64,000 nt of DNA from contig NC_040018.1 of NCBI RefSeq assembly GCF_000972845.2, positions 7,772,656 to 7,836,655 of the forward strand, read 5' to 3'. This document shows positions 31,716 through 46,700 of the stretch, piece after piece. A model generated the notes under the pieces. That model was not told the DNA's origin, made no database searches, and was given only the letters and a program-made list of their open reading frames with translations. Made by a program: the position numbers and the translations under genes. This DNA is from Larimichthys crocea. Its lineage: Eukaryota > Chordata > Actinopteri > Sciaenidae. How positions within the stretch are numbered: position 1 is the first letter of the stretch; each line of letters begins with the position of its first letter.

Positions 31716-34700
31716 ATGCCAGCGGTCTCTAAAGGGGACGGGATGCGTGGCCTGGCCGTGTTCATCTCTGACATCAGGAACTGTAAGTTTGTTTATCACT
31801 GTCAGACACTGTTTGACACAGGCTGCCACTCACAGGATAGTTCGCTGCTGTGGGCTTTAGCGAGCTGGCAGCTCTTGACATGTGAAGAAGTCTGTGTTTT
31901 CTTTCACTCAAACTGTTTGTCAAACTTTAACGTCTTAAAGTAGCTTCAGACGAGCTAGTCTGCGTTAGTTAGCCGCTAGCCTCCAGTTGCTAACGTCATG
32001 TTGAAGGGCGTGGACCGCACCGCTAAGTGCAGATAATGCCAAAACTTTAACATTTTTAACTCTGACACGACAATGTGTCGTTTAGCATTTTACAAACAGC
32101 TCGCTGCCAGAGTTGACATTTCCTGCGTGTAAAACGTTACGACTGGAGGAATATTTCAGTCAAAAAAGGAGGTGCAGCGCGAAAATTGTGAACAGCTGTG
32201 GCGTGTTTTGTTTTTTGTTTTTTTTCCATAGCAGCATAAAGTGTGTTTTAAACAGCCAGAGAGTGTTCACTGTGTGTTTCTACAAGCGGAACTGTTGCCA
32301 AACAAGTTGCCTAACATTTCTGCCCCGTTACAGCATACACATACATGTACATGTTTTAAAAGGTGCTGACTTACGGAAGCCCTAAAAGGCCATACATACA
32401 TACATTTTATTCCACCGGAAGCCCTAAAAGGCCATACATACATACATTTTATTCCACCGTTTTCCCGTGATAACGAGATAATTTTCCTCCGTTTTCTCAT
32501 GATAACGAGATAATTAATTCGAGATCTCGAGAAAACAAAACGTTAGTCTAGTGTATTAAATCAAGTGAGCCCGTATTACAGAATGTATGGCAAATGCATG
32601 TAGTCCATGATACGGAAGCCCTAAAAGGCCATACATACATACATTTTATTCCCACTGTTTTCCGGTGATAACGAGATAATTAATTCGAGATCTCGAGAAA
32701 ACAAAACGATAGTCTAGTGTATTAAATCAAGTGAGCCCGTATTACAGAATGTATGGCAAATGCATGTAGTCCATGATACGGAAGCCCTAAAAGGCCATAC
32801 ATACATACATTTTATTCCCACTGTTTTCCGGTGATAACGAGATAATTAATTCGAGATCTCGAGAAAACAAAACGATAGTCTAGTGTATTAAATCAAGTGC
32901 GCCCGTATTACAGAATGTATGGCAAATGCATGTAGTCCATGATACGGAAGCCCTAAAAGGCCATACATGCATACATTTTATTCCACCCGTTTTCCCATGA
33001 TAACGAGATAATTTTCCTCCGTTTTCCCGTGATAACGAGATAATTAATTTCGAGATCTCAAGAAAACAAAACGTTAGTCTAGTGTATTAAATCAAGTGCA
33101 CCCGTATTACAGAATGTATGGCAAATGCATGTAGTCCATGATACGGAAGCCCTAAAAGACCATACATACATACATTTTATTCCACCCGTTTTCCGGTGAT
33201 AACGAGATAATTTTCCTCTGTTTTCTCGTGATAAGGTGATAATTAATTCAAGATCTCGAAAAAACAAAACGAGAGAGTAAGGACTGGAGTGAGGATTAGC
33301 CAAAGTGTATCAACCTTTGTCAGAAATTATAGATCAAAGGGATTTTACAGTAGAGTAAATATTGTACATAATGCCCTTTTTCATTTCAAAATAATGAACT
33401 TTGAGGATGAATTGCTCCAAAATGATACAGTAAATATGCTTTATACTGAGTGAGTGAACAGTCAGGATGGTCCTGAGATCAAGTGTATCAACCTTTGTCA
33501 GAAATTATGGATCAAAGGGATTTTACAGTGGCGTAATAGGTTTGCTCGCTCTGTATCATGGACTACATGCATTTATCATACATTCTGTAATATGGGCGCA
33601 CTTGATTCAATACACTAGACTATCGTTTTGTTTTCTCGAGATCTCGAATTAATTATCCTGTTATCACTGGGAAAACGGAGGAAATTATCTCGTTATCACG
33701 GGAAAACGGGTGGAATAAAATGTATGTATGTATGGCCTTTTAGGGCTTCCGTAGACTTGATCAGGATGAAAGTATTTGTCACATTTTACAGTTACTCAAC
33801 AACTCTGCTGAATGTCTGACTGTGTAAATGTATGAAACGGAATCAAATTCACGACTTTCACACCCCATAATTATGACTCATAACATTATAGTCATTATTG
33901 TGTAATTATAGAGTGTTTGTCTCTCAAATATGAGAAAACGGAACTCTTTACTGTGAGAAAAAGATTGAAGATGATGTAAAAATACAGATGACTCATGATT
34001 TCTGCCTTGTTTGAGATTTATATTATCGACTATATAAAAAAAAAAAAAATGTTAATGTCAGCATTGCTCAGACATGGCTGGGTTGGTCCAGTCACAGCCA
34101 CACCCAGAGCTCACACTGATCCACTCGTTATCTTGTCTGTCCACCAGTCTCAGCTCGTGCACGTCGTTTTTTTCTTTGCTGTTTACTGTCAGCAGTACAC
34201 ATACTGACAACAAACTGTTCCTATAACTGTGAAGTATTAGTATATAGTCACCAGAGGTGTTTACTCTCACTTAATGCTGATGTAGCGTCTGCACAGAAGA
34301 AGTTATCACCAACCTTGAAACCTCGAGATTGGTTCTCAGTCAGGAGGTCTTGGAGTCCTCCCTCAGAAAGAGTGAGTTTCAGACACAAGACAAAATAATA
34401 AAGTAACACTGCAACAGTGTGTTTATGTGCAATACTTTAAATTTGACTTTACAATACAGAATAATTCACCCATCTGCATTCATTCATTCATTCATTGTCT
34501 CCTTTTTTGTCTTTGTCTGTCGCTCACTGAGGAGGATGAGGCCTCTTCTGCATCACGTGCATGTCAAGGAAACGACTTTTGGTGTAGCTGTATTGTTGTC
34601 CGGGTGGAAACGGTGGACGATTAGAATCCTAGGGCTTATCTAAGCTGGTGGAGTAGCAGAAACAGGTTGTGATTAAGACAGAGAGAAAAAAACGTGTGAG

Positions 34701-37700
34701 CATTTGGGGAGAAAACCGGGAGAGGAAAACGAAAAACTGCAGCGAAAATCCAGAGGGTTGGCAAGTATGATGCTCACTGTGATAAAAGACACAAACTGGA
34801 GGACTGTTTGGATCTACTTACCACAGCTCCTACACATAAACATAATTTCATACAGGTCTTATATGGGAGTTATTTCAAAAAATGATATGATATGAGATAC
34901 TAATACCAAGGGACTTATGTCACAATCACAGGAAAAGGTCTCACATTTCTTTGTTTGGTGTGAATGAAATATAGTTTTGACATTTCAGTATTACAGTGTG
35001 TCATCCTGTGTCTCTGCATCATCGAGTTCATTTTTACAAAAACACAGAAAAGAGCTGCAACGTTGTTGTTACGGGAATTTTAAAGAAAACCCCTTAAATA
35101 AGGAGGATCGGATTCAAAGCATCAAAGTTTAAGTTGAATTTATTATTCTTGTACAAGAGGAGCGTTTCACAGTGCAACACACTAAAAGGGTTACAGAGAA
35201 AAAGGCTCCCAGAGGAGCGTTAACAGTTGGTTCTTATACATTTTCCTGAAGATGGGCTGTCTCAACCTCTGTGAATTGTTAACAGTCAATTTGCATATAA
35301 TGCATTTAAACAGCTTTCTTCAACATATCCCCTAATGAGTAGCCAGTATGTCCCCAATCTTGATGTCACCTCTCTGACCTGTCCCTAGGCCCCATTCTGT
35401 TCTCAAATCCCTCTATTTATACATTAACCTGAACCTTACCTTACCCTGCCAGTCTCAGGAAAACAGCAATAAAGGGAAGTGCCCTCAAGACATGTAATAA
35501 ATAGGAACAAACATTGTATAAGTTCAAACATCCAACTAGCTGTGTAACCCTAATTTTTATAACATTTCCCCCCTGTTTGTACTATTTCAAAAAGGTACAA
35601 AAATAAAATCACAAGAATAAAAATTAATCAGTGTTCAATAGTTGGTACAAATAATCATGAATAATGTGGGAGCGAAAAACCTGTCTGGCAGTTCTTTAAC
35701 ATTCTTATTCTTCATACTGTTGCTTTCTAGACAGGAAAATTCTCCACACGGCCCCGCTGCCCCGGCGGCCAACAATTTGTATTAATAACCGTTACAATCA
35801 CTTCAGTATGCTTAATCACTCAAAAAGATGTCAAATATTAATGCAAAAAATATTCATTCTGATAACAGCAAATGTATAGGTACATTTATGAATCTAATAA
35901 AGAAAAATAAAACAGGCTGATTGACTCATCGGACCCTCTTTCCCTGCCTACGGGTGCTGTCCCTGAGACGAGAAAAAAACAAAACCTTAAATGTATATAC
36001 AATTTGCCATCAGTCTTTTTCTCTCAAGCATACGTTACATCAGAACACTATTGTGCTGTGGAACAAACTAAACAGTGTGTCTTTCTCAGTAGGTGTTTCT
36101 CCTCCCATGGGCGCGTAGATTGACTCTTCTACTCGCTGAACTGGACCCATTCTTCGTACTCGTCCTCATTCTCGTATCTAACCACACCTTGTCCTTCAGT
36201 CATCTCATGCCTCTTGAACTCATCAACTGTGGAGACAGGCTGATAGAACAATTGTTGTTTCGTTAGTGTGGTAGTAATCAATCTTTGTATCAATTCTCTC
36301 ATACATGGAATACAACAGCATCCGCAGGTGACTAGGACAGCAATTGCAATTCCTACAGACATTATCAGTACCTTTAGGGTCCCCATCTCCCAAATATGCT
36401 TTCCATCCATTTTGTGATTGGATCTGTCATACCTGAGTTGTCTACCAGCTCATCTGACAATGACGTCAGTCCTTCTAGTGCCTTTGTGATGCTGCCATCA
36501 GGTGCTGTGTTATTTGGGATGAAGGTCCAACATAGATTTCCAAATATCTTACACACACCTCCTTTTTCAGCTAGTAGCATGTCTAAAGCTAATCTGTTCT
36601 GCCAGGCCATTAAACTAGTTTTATCTAATTGTTCGTGGATTCCTCTAAATCCATCACGAGTGTAATTAATAAAGCGTTGTTGATTATAATAGATGTAATT
36701 TATCCAATCCACTTTTTTATTTATTGTCACCCACCAGGTAAAGAATGATTCAAAACCTGCTGCCACCTGGTTTCTAGCTTTAAACTTATTTCGGACCCCT
36801 CTGGGAGCACCAATTGAATCTAAATAAACTCTAGAATCAAATGAAGTGGGTATTATCTTATCACGTTTAACCCTGTGCATATCCTCTATATTTAGTTTAG
36901 GAAACTGTGGACGCATAGGAAGCAATTATGTAGGCATCATTAAGTGAATCAAAGTGCAGGTACCATACCAGAGTTTAGGCAACCTAGGTCTTAACCTCTG
37001 TCCTCCACAATACCACCATATATCTGATCGTGCATATTCGTGTGTAGTCATCAGCTCATAAATGATCCCATAGGGATTTTCTCCTACCGTAATTATAGTG
37101 CCACACCCTGTCAGGGATCCTGTGTCTTGTCCTCTCCTTGTTTCCCTGTTTCCTAAACAGGCAGGTGTAATTCCCCTCGTATGGTGTGAACCATGGTGGA
37201 ATAATCTCAGTGGAAACAGCTGGAAAGGGATACTTGAGAGTGGTACAGTCCTGTAATATTAGGTTGTATGTGAAGACTCAGCATTACTGCTGACAAACAG
37301 GTTACCCATGCTTTTCCTGTCTCGTCCATGGCTTTCCTAAGTTTAGCCTTGATTGTACCGTTCGCTCTTTCCACTAGTCCTGCTGATTGTGGATGATAAG
37401 AACAATGATATTTCATTTTCATGGAAAACAGTTCACTCAATTTAGCAATTACATCATTTCCGAAATGTGGTCCATTATCACTATATATGATTTCTGGAAA
37501 TCCAAATCTTGGTGCAATATGTGTTGCTATAACTTTAGCTACTGTTATTGCATCATTTCGTGAGGTTGGAATAACTTCAATCCATTTTGAGTATAAGTCT
37601 ATGATCACTAGACAATACTTCTTATTTTCACATTTGTTTAATTCAATGAAATCCATGCATATCGTATGGAATGGATACTGAGCATTAGGCATTTTACCTG

Positions 37701-40700
37701 GTCTTGGTCTTAATCTGCCTTGGACATTCTGCTTTCCACACACTAGACATGATGCACAAAAAATTTTTTTTGCATAATTTTGGAATCCATATGCTGTATA
37801 TATTTTATTTAATAGCTCATACATCCCCCCTGTTGACGCATGTGTTAATCCATGCGTCAACACTGCTGCAAATCGAAATAAATTCTTTGGAAGTATGTAC
37901 TTGCCCTCTGGTCATTTCCATAACTCATTATCAGAAAATGTCGCCCCCCTGTTCATCCAAGATGGTTTTTCTGATTCAGGTGAGCTCTGTTGAATATCTT
38001 TTAAGATGTCATGGTCAATGTGTGTGATCTCCTCAGCCGTGTATATGTCTTGGTAATCTTTTCTAGCAGCAGCTATCTTTGCTTCCTCATCTACTTTACG
38101 ATTTCCTTGTGAAACCAAGTCTGTACCTGTTGTGTGGGCTGCACACTTACATACTGCTATCTGAAGTGGTAGTTGCACAGCTTTTAATATGGCTAAAATC
38201 AGATTTGTATGAAAAATCGATTTACCTGTGGATGTAATCATACCTCTATTTTTCCACTGTTGTGCAAAAACATGTAGAGTATTAAAAGCATATGCACTAT
38301 CAGTATAGACAGTTATTCTCTTTCCTGCTCCTAATTTGCATGCTTCAGTTAGTGCAATCAGTTCTGCTGCTTGAGCTGAGAGGTGAGGCGCGAGTGCTCT
38401 AGAATTTAACACTTTGTCTATAGTTACCACTGCATATCCACTACCGTTTGTCCCATCTAGGTTCTTTTTGCATGATCCATCTACAAACATCACTACATCC
38501 GGATTGTAATGCCACATCAGTTAAATCCGCTCTTGGCAACACTTTTTCTGTTGTTTCAGCTACACAATCATGTTTAACGCCTTCTATTTCGTTTGGTAGT
38601 AGCATTGCTGGATTTAAAATTGTACACCTTTCAATAGTTAGATGAGGCTGAGAGAGTAGGATAGTCATACAGTTTAGATGTCTAACTGGAGACATGAAGG
38701 ATATTTTTTTACTATGTCAGTAGTGCATCTACAGCATGTGACACCTTCAGTGTTAATGGGTGAAACAAGACAATTGTAGCTGAACTCTGTATTGCTAAGG
38801 CTGCGGCCTGTACAGCTTGCAGACACTGCGGCATTGCTCTGGCTATTGGATCTAATTTAGACGAATAGTATGCTACGGGTCTAAGTTTTCCTCCAAAAAG
38901 TTGGGTTAGCACACTGGTCATAAATCCACTTCTAGCATCACACATTTGTATGAATGGTTTTTTATAATCTGGGAGTGCTAAACTCCTGAACTCACACATA
39001 TTTCACTACTTCTTTCCATAACTGCAATTTATTTTTACTCACTTTGTGGCCCTGTTCTGCTAAATATTTTAATAGAGCAATAGTGTCAATTTTGCAGTCC
39101 TGTTCATTTTCTGAGGCTAGCAAAATATCATCAACATACAATAATAGCTGACTTCCTCTCGGGGGAGTAAATTGTGCTAAGTTAGATGACATTGCCATTG
39201 AAAAGATGGCCGGACTTTCACAATATCCTTGTGGGAGTCTTGTGAATATATACCTTTTACCTCTATACTGAAATGCAAACCAAAATTGATCTTCTTTGTG
39301 AAGTGGTATAGAGAAAATGCATTAGCTAAACCTACCACTGTAAAATATTTTGCTTTTGGATTGAGTTCATTTAACAGAGTGTGTGGGTCTGGTACAAGGG
39401 GAGCATGTGGTATTATCGCTTTGTTTACTGTTTTTAGATTTACATGGCGCGCTTTCATACCGAGACCAATTTTGTCCGGTACTACTGCTGTCCCTAGTTT
39501 AGTCATCGGATCTCTCCCTAAAAGGTTAACGGGACACAATTGTGATGACACAACTGAGGCCAGGATACTTCTCTTTTTTTTTAGGATCACTTATTTTTAG
39601 TGGTTTGGTCATAGGTTCAATAGTTACATGTCCTGTGGCTGACCTGACTCTCAAAGCACTATTTCGCTGCAAAGGGAAATTTTCTTCTGTTTCGCTACAT
39701 CGCACAACTGTTCTACAGGCTCCAGTGTCACACAAGAAAATCATTGTTTTCCCATGCACTTCTAATTTTATCCATGGTTTAGTTCCTTCCTGTGATAGTA
39801 GAATCTCAGCTGTCTGTAACGATAGAATCTCATCTACCTCTGCCTCATCATCTGTTGCTGTGTCATCTATCTGTCTGTGTGTGTGTGTGTGTCTGCATGA
39901 CCTGTTTCTGGAGTTAGTCATGCGGTGCGATCCTTTTCTCTCCTGTCCTGCCAGGGCCATGCTCCGCTCCTTCGCCTCCTCCCGCTCTCCATCCTCCCCT
40001 CCTTCCTCTCCTCCTTGGAGCTCTGCAGTCTCTTGCATAGTGTCCAAATTTTCCACAATTGTAGCACACATCATTGTCCATTCTTCTGTTCTCACCACCT
40101 CCACGTCCTCTCCCCCTTCCTTGGTTATCTCGGAAGAAAAGTTCACCAGTGTTACTATCATAACACAAAAATGCATTTATATATACTGTACCGCGTCTTG
40201 TCTCTGGAGGAGATTGCCAACGGGGGGGCATCTCTCCCTTTCATGGTGAGTGGACGGGAGGCGGCGGAGCAGTTGATGGTGCAGGAGTAGGAGGAGGAGG
40301 TTGAGGCGTGGGACAAGGCGGAGAATCCGGACGGAGCCCATATGGCACGTACCCGTTATCACCTTGAGGGTCTCGGGCAGAAAATAAGACAAGATTTATG
40401 TTAATTTGTTTTTTCGCTGCTCCGTTGAGCTTCTTTCTGTTCACTTGCATTTTCTTCTCTTAGCAACTTTCTCTTCTCCTTCTATTTTCTTTCTCTGACT
40501 TACCTGCTTATCTGGCCCTAGCTTCTATGAGCCACAACTTGGCCTGCAACAGTCCTTCTTTCCTTGACTACCTTTTCTCTTTCTCACTAATAGCTTTCAC
40601 CAACTCTTCACATTCTTATACATCCAATCCAACAAAAACATACATTCTTAAAATATGTAACATTATCAGGATTTAAATGGTAAATGGACTGTAATTATAT

Positions 40701-43700
40701 AGCACCTTTCTAGTCTTCTGACCACTCAAAGCACTTTACATTACATATCTCATTCACCCATTCACACACATTCATACACTGATGGCATTGGCCAATTGCT
40801 CATCAGTTTTAAGCACTCATACACATTTACACACCGATGGCACAGCCTTCGGGAACAATTTAGGGTTCAGTATCTTCCCCAAGGACACTTCGACATGCAG
40901 TCTGGAGGAGCCGGGGATCGAACCACTAATATTCTGCTTAGTGGATGACCCACTCTACCTCCGAGCCACAACCGCCCCTCTAATAATTTTAATTTAATTT
41001 TAATTATTTAAGTTTAAGACCTCGTGTTATTGTTTCCATACGTTTGGCATTGTTCTATTTTAGGTTTTTATATAAAAACAAAACAAAACACACATGCTTT
41101 CTTTATTGGAGTCACAATCTCCCAGTCTTACCTTAAATATCTAGTATATATGAACAAACACTAAAGCATGCTTTCCTTTTTGTTTTCTTCTCCCCGGAGT
41201 CCTAGACTCCCAGTATTACTTTAAGCATCTAGCTTACAAGCAACACTATACTAACGAAGTCCTCGACTTCCCCGACGTCTTTTTGTTTACTCAGGCCTGA
41301 AGGATCAAGTTTTCCAATTGTCGTTCCAAAGACATTACCCTCTAGTCCCTGACTGAGGCACCCTGGGTCTCCCCTCTATGTTCCCAACTGAACTGAGGTC
41401 TCTTCTAAGTTCCCTACTAAACTGTAGTCTCTGGCCAATAATCAAAATTCAACTTACTCTTTTGTTTCCTCAATCCTGTGGGTTCGTCTCCTTTTTTTCT
41501 TTTTTGTGTGGTTGGCCCCGTCACTGCCTCCTCTCTCAGCTGGTTCTGGTTCACGCCAAAACAAGGTCTTAGGAACCTCGTGGCGGTTTTCAATCAATAT
41601 ACCTGCAGGTTTTTTCCAGTGCCATTGCTTCCAGAGGAGAACAGATATTGGGGCCCCACGTTGGGCGCCAGATGTTACGGGAATTTTAAAGTAAAACCCT
41701 TAAATAAGGAGCATCGGATTCAAGCATCAAAGTTTAAGTTGAATTTATTGTTCTTGTACAAGAGGAGCGTTTCACAGTGCAACACACTAAAGGGGTTACA
41801 GAGAAAAAGGCTCCCAGAGGAGCGTTAACAGTTGGTTCTTATACATTTTCCTGAAGATGGGCTGTCTCAACCTCTGTGAATTGTTAACAGTCAATTTGCA
41901 TATAATGCATTTAAACAGCTTTCTTCAACATATCCCCTAATGAGTAGCCAGTATGTCCCCAATCTTGATGTCACCTCTCTGACCTGTCCCTAGGCCCCAT
42001 TCTGTTCTCAAATCCCTCTATTTATACATTAACCTGAACCTTACCTTACCCTGCCAGTCTCAGGAAAACAGCAATAAAGGGAAGTGCCCTCAAGACATGT
42101 AATAAATAGGAACAAACATTGTATAAGTTCAAACATCCAACTAGCTGTGTAACCCTAATTTTTATAACAGTTGTCACTGAGTGACAGCTCATCAGCGTGG
42201 ACGAGGAATAAGGATGATCTCTTCAACTCTATGATCACAGCACCACATAACATGCAACATATCTCCATCTGTCTGCAGGTAAAAGTAAAGAGGCAGAAAT
42301 AAAGAGGATAAACAAAGAGCTGGCCAACATCCGCTCCAAATTTAAAGGTAGGTGAACAATCCTGACAAAGCAGGCTAAACTTATGGAGAGGTAGGACTGA
42401 CTTATAGCGCCTGATGTTTTCCTGTTCTGCTGTGTTGAACGTTCACACACCTCACTGTCAATGTGTCTGCGGTTGTTCCTCCTGCCACCTGTTCCTCGCT
42501 GCCTATAATTAGTTTGCTCCAGAATGAAGCTGCCTCCTCTGCCCATAGTTCCCAGCGTACTGACCTATGTTCATTTCGTGTGTACCCTCCTGTCCCTGCA
42601 TTATGCTGAAGTGTCTTTGGCAGTGATTGTTTTTCTTTATACGTGTATTTTTCTTGTACGTAGACTGTGAAAGTTAAATTGTCAGCTGGACAGTTATGGA
42701 GGAAGGAGGTTTCAGGCATACGGATCCCTTTTTAATAATGTGTTTGAGTGGTTTGTGGGTTAGCCCAGCAGTTCAGTGCAGCTTCAACCAAAGCTTCTGA
42801 TGACACGTGTGTCCTGAGCAAAACTAGAAAAGGAAAGAAATAAAAAGCTGACCAGAGTCAAGCCCTTCCTGGAATTTGCAAACTTGAGATCACACATTCC
42901 ACTCCACTGTATGTACAAGGATGTTTATTGGGCTTGTTGGACTTTGTTCTTCTTTTCCTGCATTAAAATCTGAGTCACCCTGACCAAACTTGAGTTACTC
43001 TGTGAGGTTACAGAAGATAGATTTCCAATAGCACCCGACTGATACAGGATTTATAAGACTAATACAGGAAGCCACTTGAGGCTGTTTACGTAAACAAATA
43101 TTTGTATTATTTTTTTAGGATATATATATTTTTGGCCTTTTTGAGCTATATTTGACAGAGACAGCTGAAGAGTGACAGTAATTTTGGGGAGAGAGAGATG
43201 AGGAAAGACATGCGGGAAAGAGCCACAGGTCGGATCGAACCCTGGGCCGCTGGGCCAAGGGCTGAGCCTTTGTACATGGGGTGAATGCTCTACCAACTGA
43301 ACTAAACGACATCCCCTTAAACAAATATTAAACTTTATTAAATATTCATGTTAGATATGTTAAATAATTTACCATATACATTGTAGACTAATTGTAGCTG
43401 ACATTGCCAAATTGCTACTTCTTTGGATTTGTGAAGGATGACCCGGACACGACTGAAAATATCTTCTAGGTAAATATTTTAAATCTTTAGACACATCACA
43501 GAAATTGAGTGTAGTGCAGCTGCTCTGCAGGTCTCCTGGACAGTACTCGATAATAACTAGATAATAATCTTATTGTAAATAAGGTGTATAAAAGAAAAAA
43601 TAATAATGCTGAGCATTTATTTAAAACAAAAGTATTTGTGGATAAGACAAAGCATATAATCACATGCACATGACAAATGAAAAATAAGACATGGGCCTGA

Positions 43701-46700
43701 AGCTCCAGCTCTGAAAATCCCAAAGAATCCTGTTTATTCCACTCCTGGATTATTTGGCTATAAAAACTGGAATCCGCCTTTTCCTCAATATTACTCACCA
43801 GTTTGGTATAAAGTGACCGACTGCATTCTTTAACGTCCAGCCTCCTCACAGGCCAGTGTCAGAGCACTGAAATCTCTTTGTAACTTCATGGAGACATTCA
43901 AATCCATTTTTGTCTGTGTGGGTGTGGATGTGTGTGTGTGTATTTGCACGTGTGTGGACAGGAGACAAGGCTCTAGACGGCTACAGTAAAAAAAAGTATG
44001 TCTGCAAGCTGCTCTTTATCTTTCTCCTGGGCCATGACATCGACTTTGGACACATGGAGGCTGTCAACCTCCTCAGCTCCAACAAGTACACAGAGAAACA
44101 AATTGTAAGTTTGTCCTCATGTTCATGTTCACTTGACGTTGTTGTTCACTTATCACTCAGATATGTTTGTGTGGAGGGACGGGGGGCTAAGAGCTGTACA
44201 AATAACTTCTTCTACATTATGTTGTTCCCTCTCAGGGCTACCTGTTCATCTCTGTGCTGGTGAACTCCAACAGCGACCTGATCCGTCTAATCAACAACGG
44301 CATTAAGAATGACCTGGCCAGCCGCAACCCGACCTTCATGAACCTGGCCCTGCACTGCATCGCTAATGTGGGCAGCAGAGAAATGGCTGAGGCGTTTGCT
44401 TCTGAAATCCCCAACATCTTGGTGGCAGGGTTTGTACATGAACCTCAATGCACAGATACTTTAATTTACTCTCTGAGTGTCAAACAAATAGCAAATTATG
44501 TCATTATTTTACCCAGTTTCCTCTGAAGTAATTATAGTTTTAATTTAAATGGTGCAGTCTGCTATTGCTGCGTGGGAGTCAAATTGCCTTCGCATACTAA
44601 AAGGATTTACAGCAAACTGTTGTATTTCAACATGTCTCTCCATTTACTGATCGCTCTGCTAACACCATGTTAGAGCAGGGTATGTGTGAATCCTTAATGT
44701 CTTAGCAAGCCTTGAATTTGATTTGAAGCATTTATTATTTAAAAAGTCTGATGTTCTTTATAAAAGGTCATACATTTTGCGATGATGTGTTGACCCGCAA
44801 GAAATCACATCGACCCACAGGATTTAATCTATCTTAAAGGTCCAGTGTGTAGCATAGGCCTGTTTTGAAAAAAAACGATTTTCCGATTCTGAATCGATTT
44901 GTATATTAATTTCTTAAGATCGATTCGTACATCCAAAGATCGATTTAATTAAATTAAAATTTTAATACATTTTCCTACGGTGAACTTTAACCCCACTAGT
45001 CGCGTCATTGAATTGAAACAGGCGTGCACCGTGTTTAAACTACACTACGGCGTCTAACACATGCAAGGTGCGTTCAGTGGCCGTCAGAATGACTATGATG
45101 CGTTCATGAATGTGGGAAAAATGGAAATTCACCGGAAATATAATAAAACTACAGACAAAAGAACACTCAAGGAAAACTCTACAACTACCAGCCACTTCTG
45201 TACGTTCTCTTAAAATAACTGAGGCGATTGCAGGTTACATTTGCAAAGATATGCGCCTGTATTCCGTTGTTGAAAACGAGGGCTTCAGGCGACCAAAAAA
45301 ATGGTTTTAATAACACTAACCCGAATCGAGATCAGATCGGATCGGATTATGATAATCGATTCTTAGTCTTGAGAATCGTAATCGAATCGATTCTTGGAAT
45401 TTGAATGGATACCCAGCCCTAGAGGTGAGGGGTATTCAGTTGCAATCTGCAAATCCTACACACTGGATCTTTTAAATAAAATCCGTTGTCTTGACTGAGT
45501 TGGATGTCTGGTTGTCATTATCCAGTCTGAGCCTGTACTTTTATTTCTATGCAGTGTGTGATTTAGCTTAGTTGAGATGATTATTATTGATTCAGCAGAA
45601 GTACTGATAGGGTTACATGAAACACTGATTTATTTTAGTTTGATAGAGAAATGGTTGTCCTTTAGTGATGTGAAATACATCACTTTTATTGTGTTTTAGA
45701 GTTGTTGTGAGGTTCAGCGATGTATCACATGATCACCTTGAACCAGTTCAGTGCCTGGAACATTTTGATCATCGTGCTCTGATAATATTGTGAATGTCCA
45801 CGTATTACTCTATCAGGGACACCATGGACAGCGTGAAGCAGAGTGCAGCACTGTGTCTGCTCAGACTCAACAGGACGTCTGCTGACCTGGTGCCAATGGG
45901 AGAGTGGACAGCACGAGTGGTCCATCTGCTGAACGATCAGCACCTGGTAAGACTGAACCCGTGTGCCGCTGCCGTACTACACACTGATTCTGAGCAGGTC
46001 CAAGTATGTCGTGTGTTCACACTGGAAAAATGTTGGCAAAGCAAACACGCTAAATACAGCTGATTTTTTTTTTTTTGTGTGTGTGTGCTGTTGATACACA
46101 CTCTTCTTCCACAATGCAGTGCACAAAATTACTTGTGGGTGGAAAATAAAACGCATTTTCATGTGTCTGTGTAAAATTTTATTGGCAGTAGAAGTTAAAG
46201 TTTTTGACATTCTTACTGCTAAAACAGTAAACTGTTACCACTCACTCTCTGTAATGTCTGTTTACCTGCAACAGCTGCAGGATGATGAAACATTGTGTCA
46301 GTTAGTGTGTCTGTCTGTTTTCAGGGTGTGGTAACTGCAGCCACCAGCCTTATTACCACTCTGGCCCAGAAGAGTCCTGACGACTTCAAAACATCCATCT
46401 CACTGGCTGTGGCCAGGCTCAGCAGGGTGGGTGTCTTTCTGTAACTTGATATGAAATCTCCATCACTCTGAGGTCAAACATTAAGTCTGAGTTCAACATA
46501 TATTAATGTGTTGTCTTGTTGTCATGTGTCTAGATCGTTACTTCAGCATCCATCGACCTACAGGACTACACGTACTACTTTGTCGCTGCGCCATGGTTGT
46601 CTGTCAAGTTGCTGCGGCTGCTACAGTGCTACCCTCCACCTGGTATGGTACAGTACAGTCAGTCAGACGGTTATTTCTAGCACCACCCTCAGGCTTTGTA

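Larger units (their letters stand above)
35067..42169 (-). mobile_element. Endogenous retrovirus in ap2a2 intron 1, antisense, with intact ends
   Basis: LTRs of 498 and 497 bases bound the element and GTTGT flanks it on both sides (35062-35066, 42170-42174), a 5-bp target duplication. A purine-rich tract adjoins the 3' LTR. The primer-binding site at 41670-41653 is a perfect 18-base match to the tRNA-Lys1,2 type. In order on the minus strand come a gag end with one zinc knuckle, protease, RT, RNase H, integrase and an env transmembrane part. All frames are broken or shortened, and most of gag and the env surface part are missing. Gene order and motifs are like gamma/epsilon-type fish retroviruses, although the priming tRNA is unlike most gammaretroviruses. 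A SINE-like repeat sits in the leader region. Confidence 0.93.

Noticed and set aside
32375..33300. Array of 166-bp units as CRISPR or satellite
   Set aside because: The units are near-identical throughout with no unique spacers, and an inverted copy follows; it is a fold-back transposon-type array.
39542..40290. Plus-strand open frames of 235 and 121 codons
   Set aside because: They are antisense to the ERV gag-protease region; Ser/Cys-rich composition reflects the complement.
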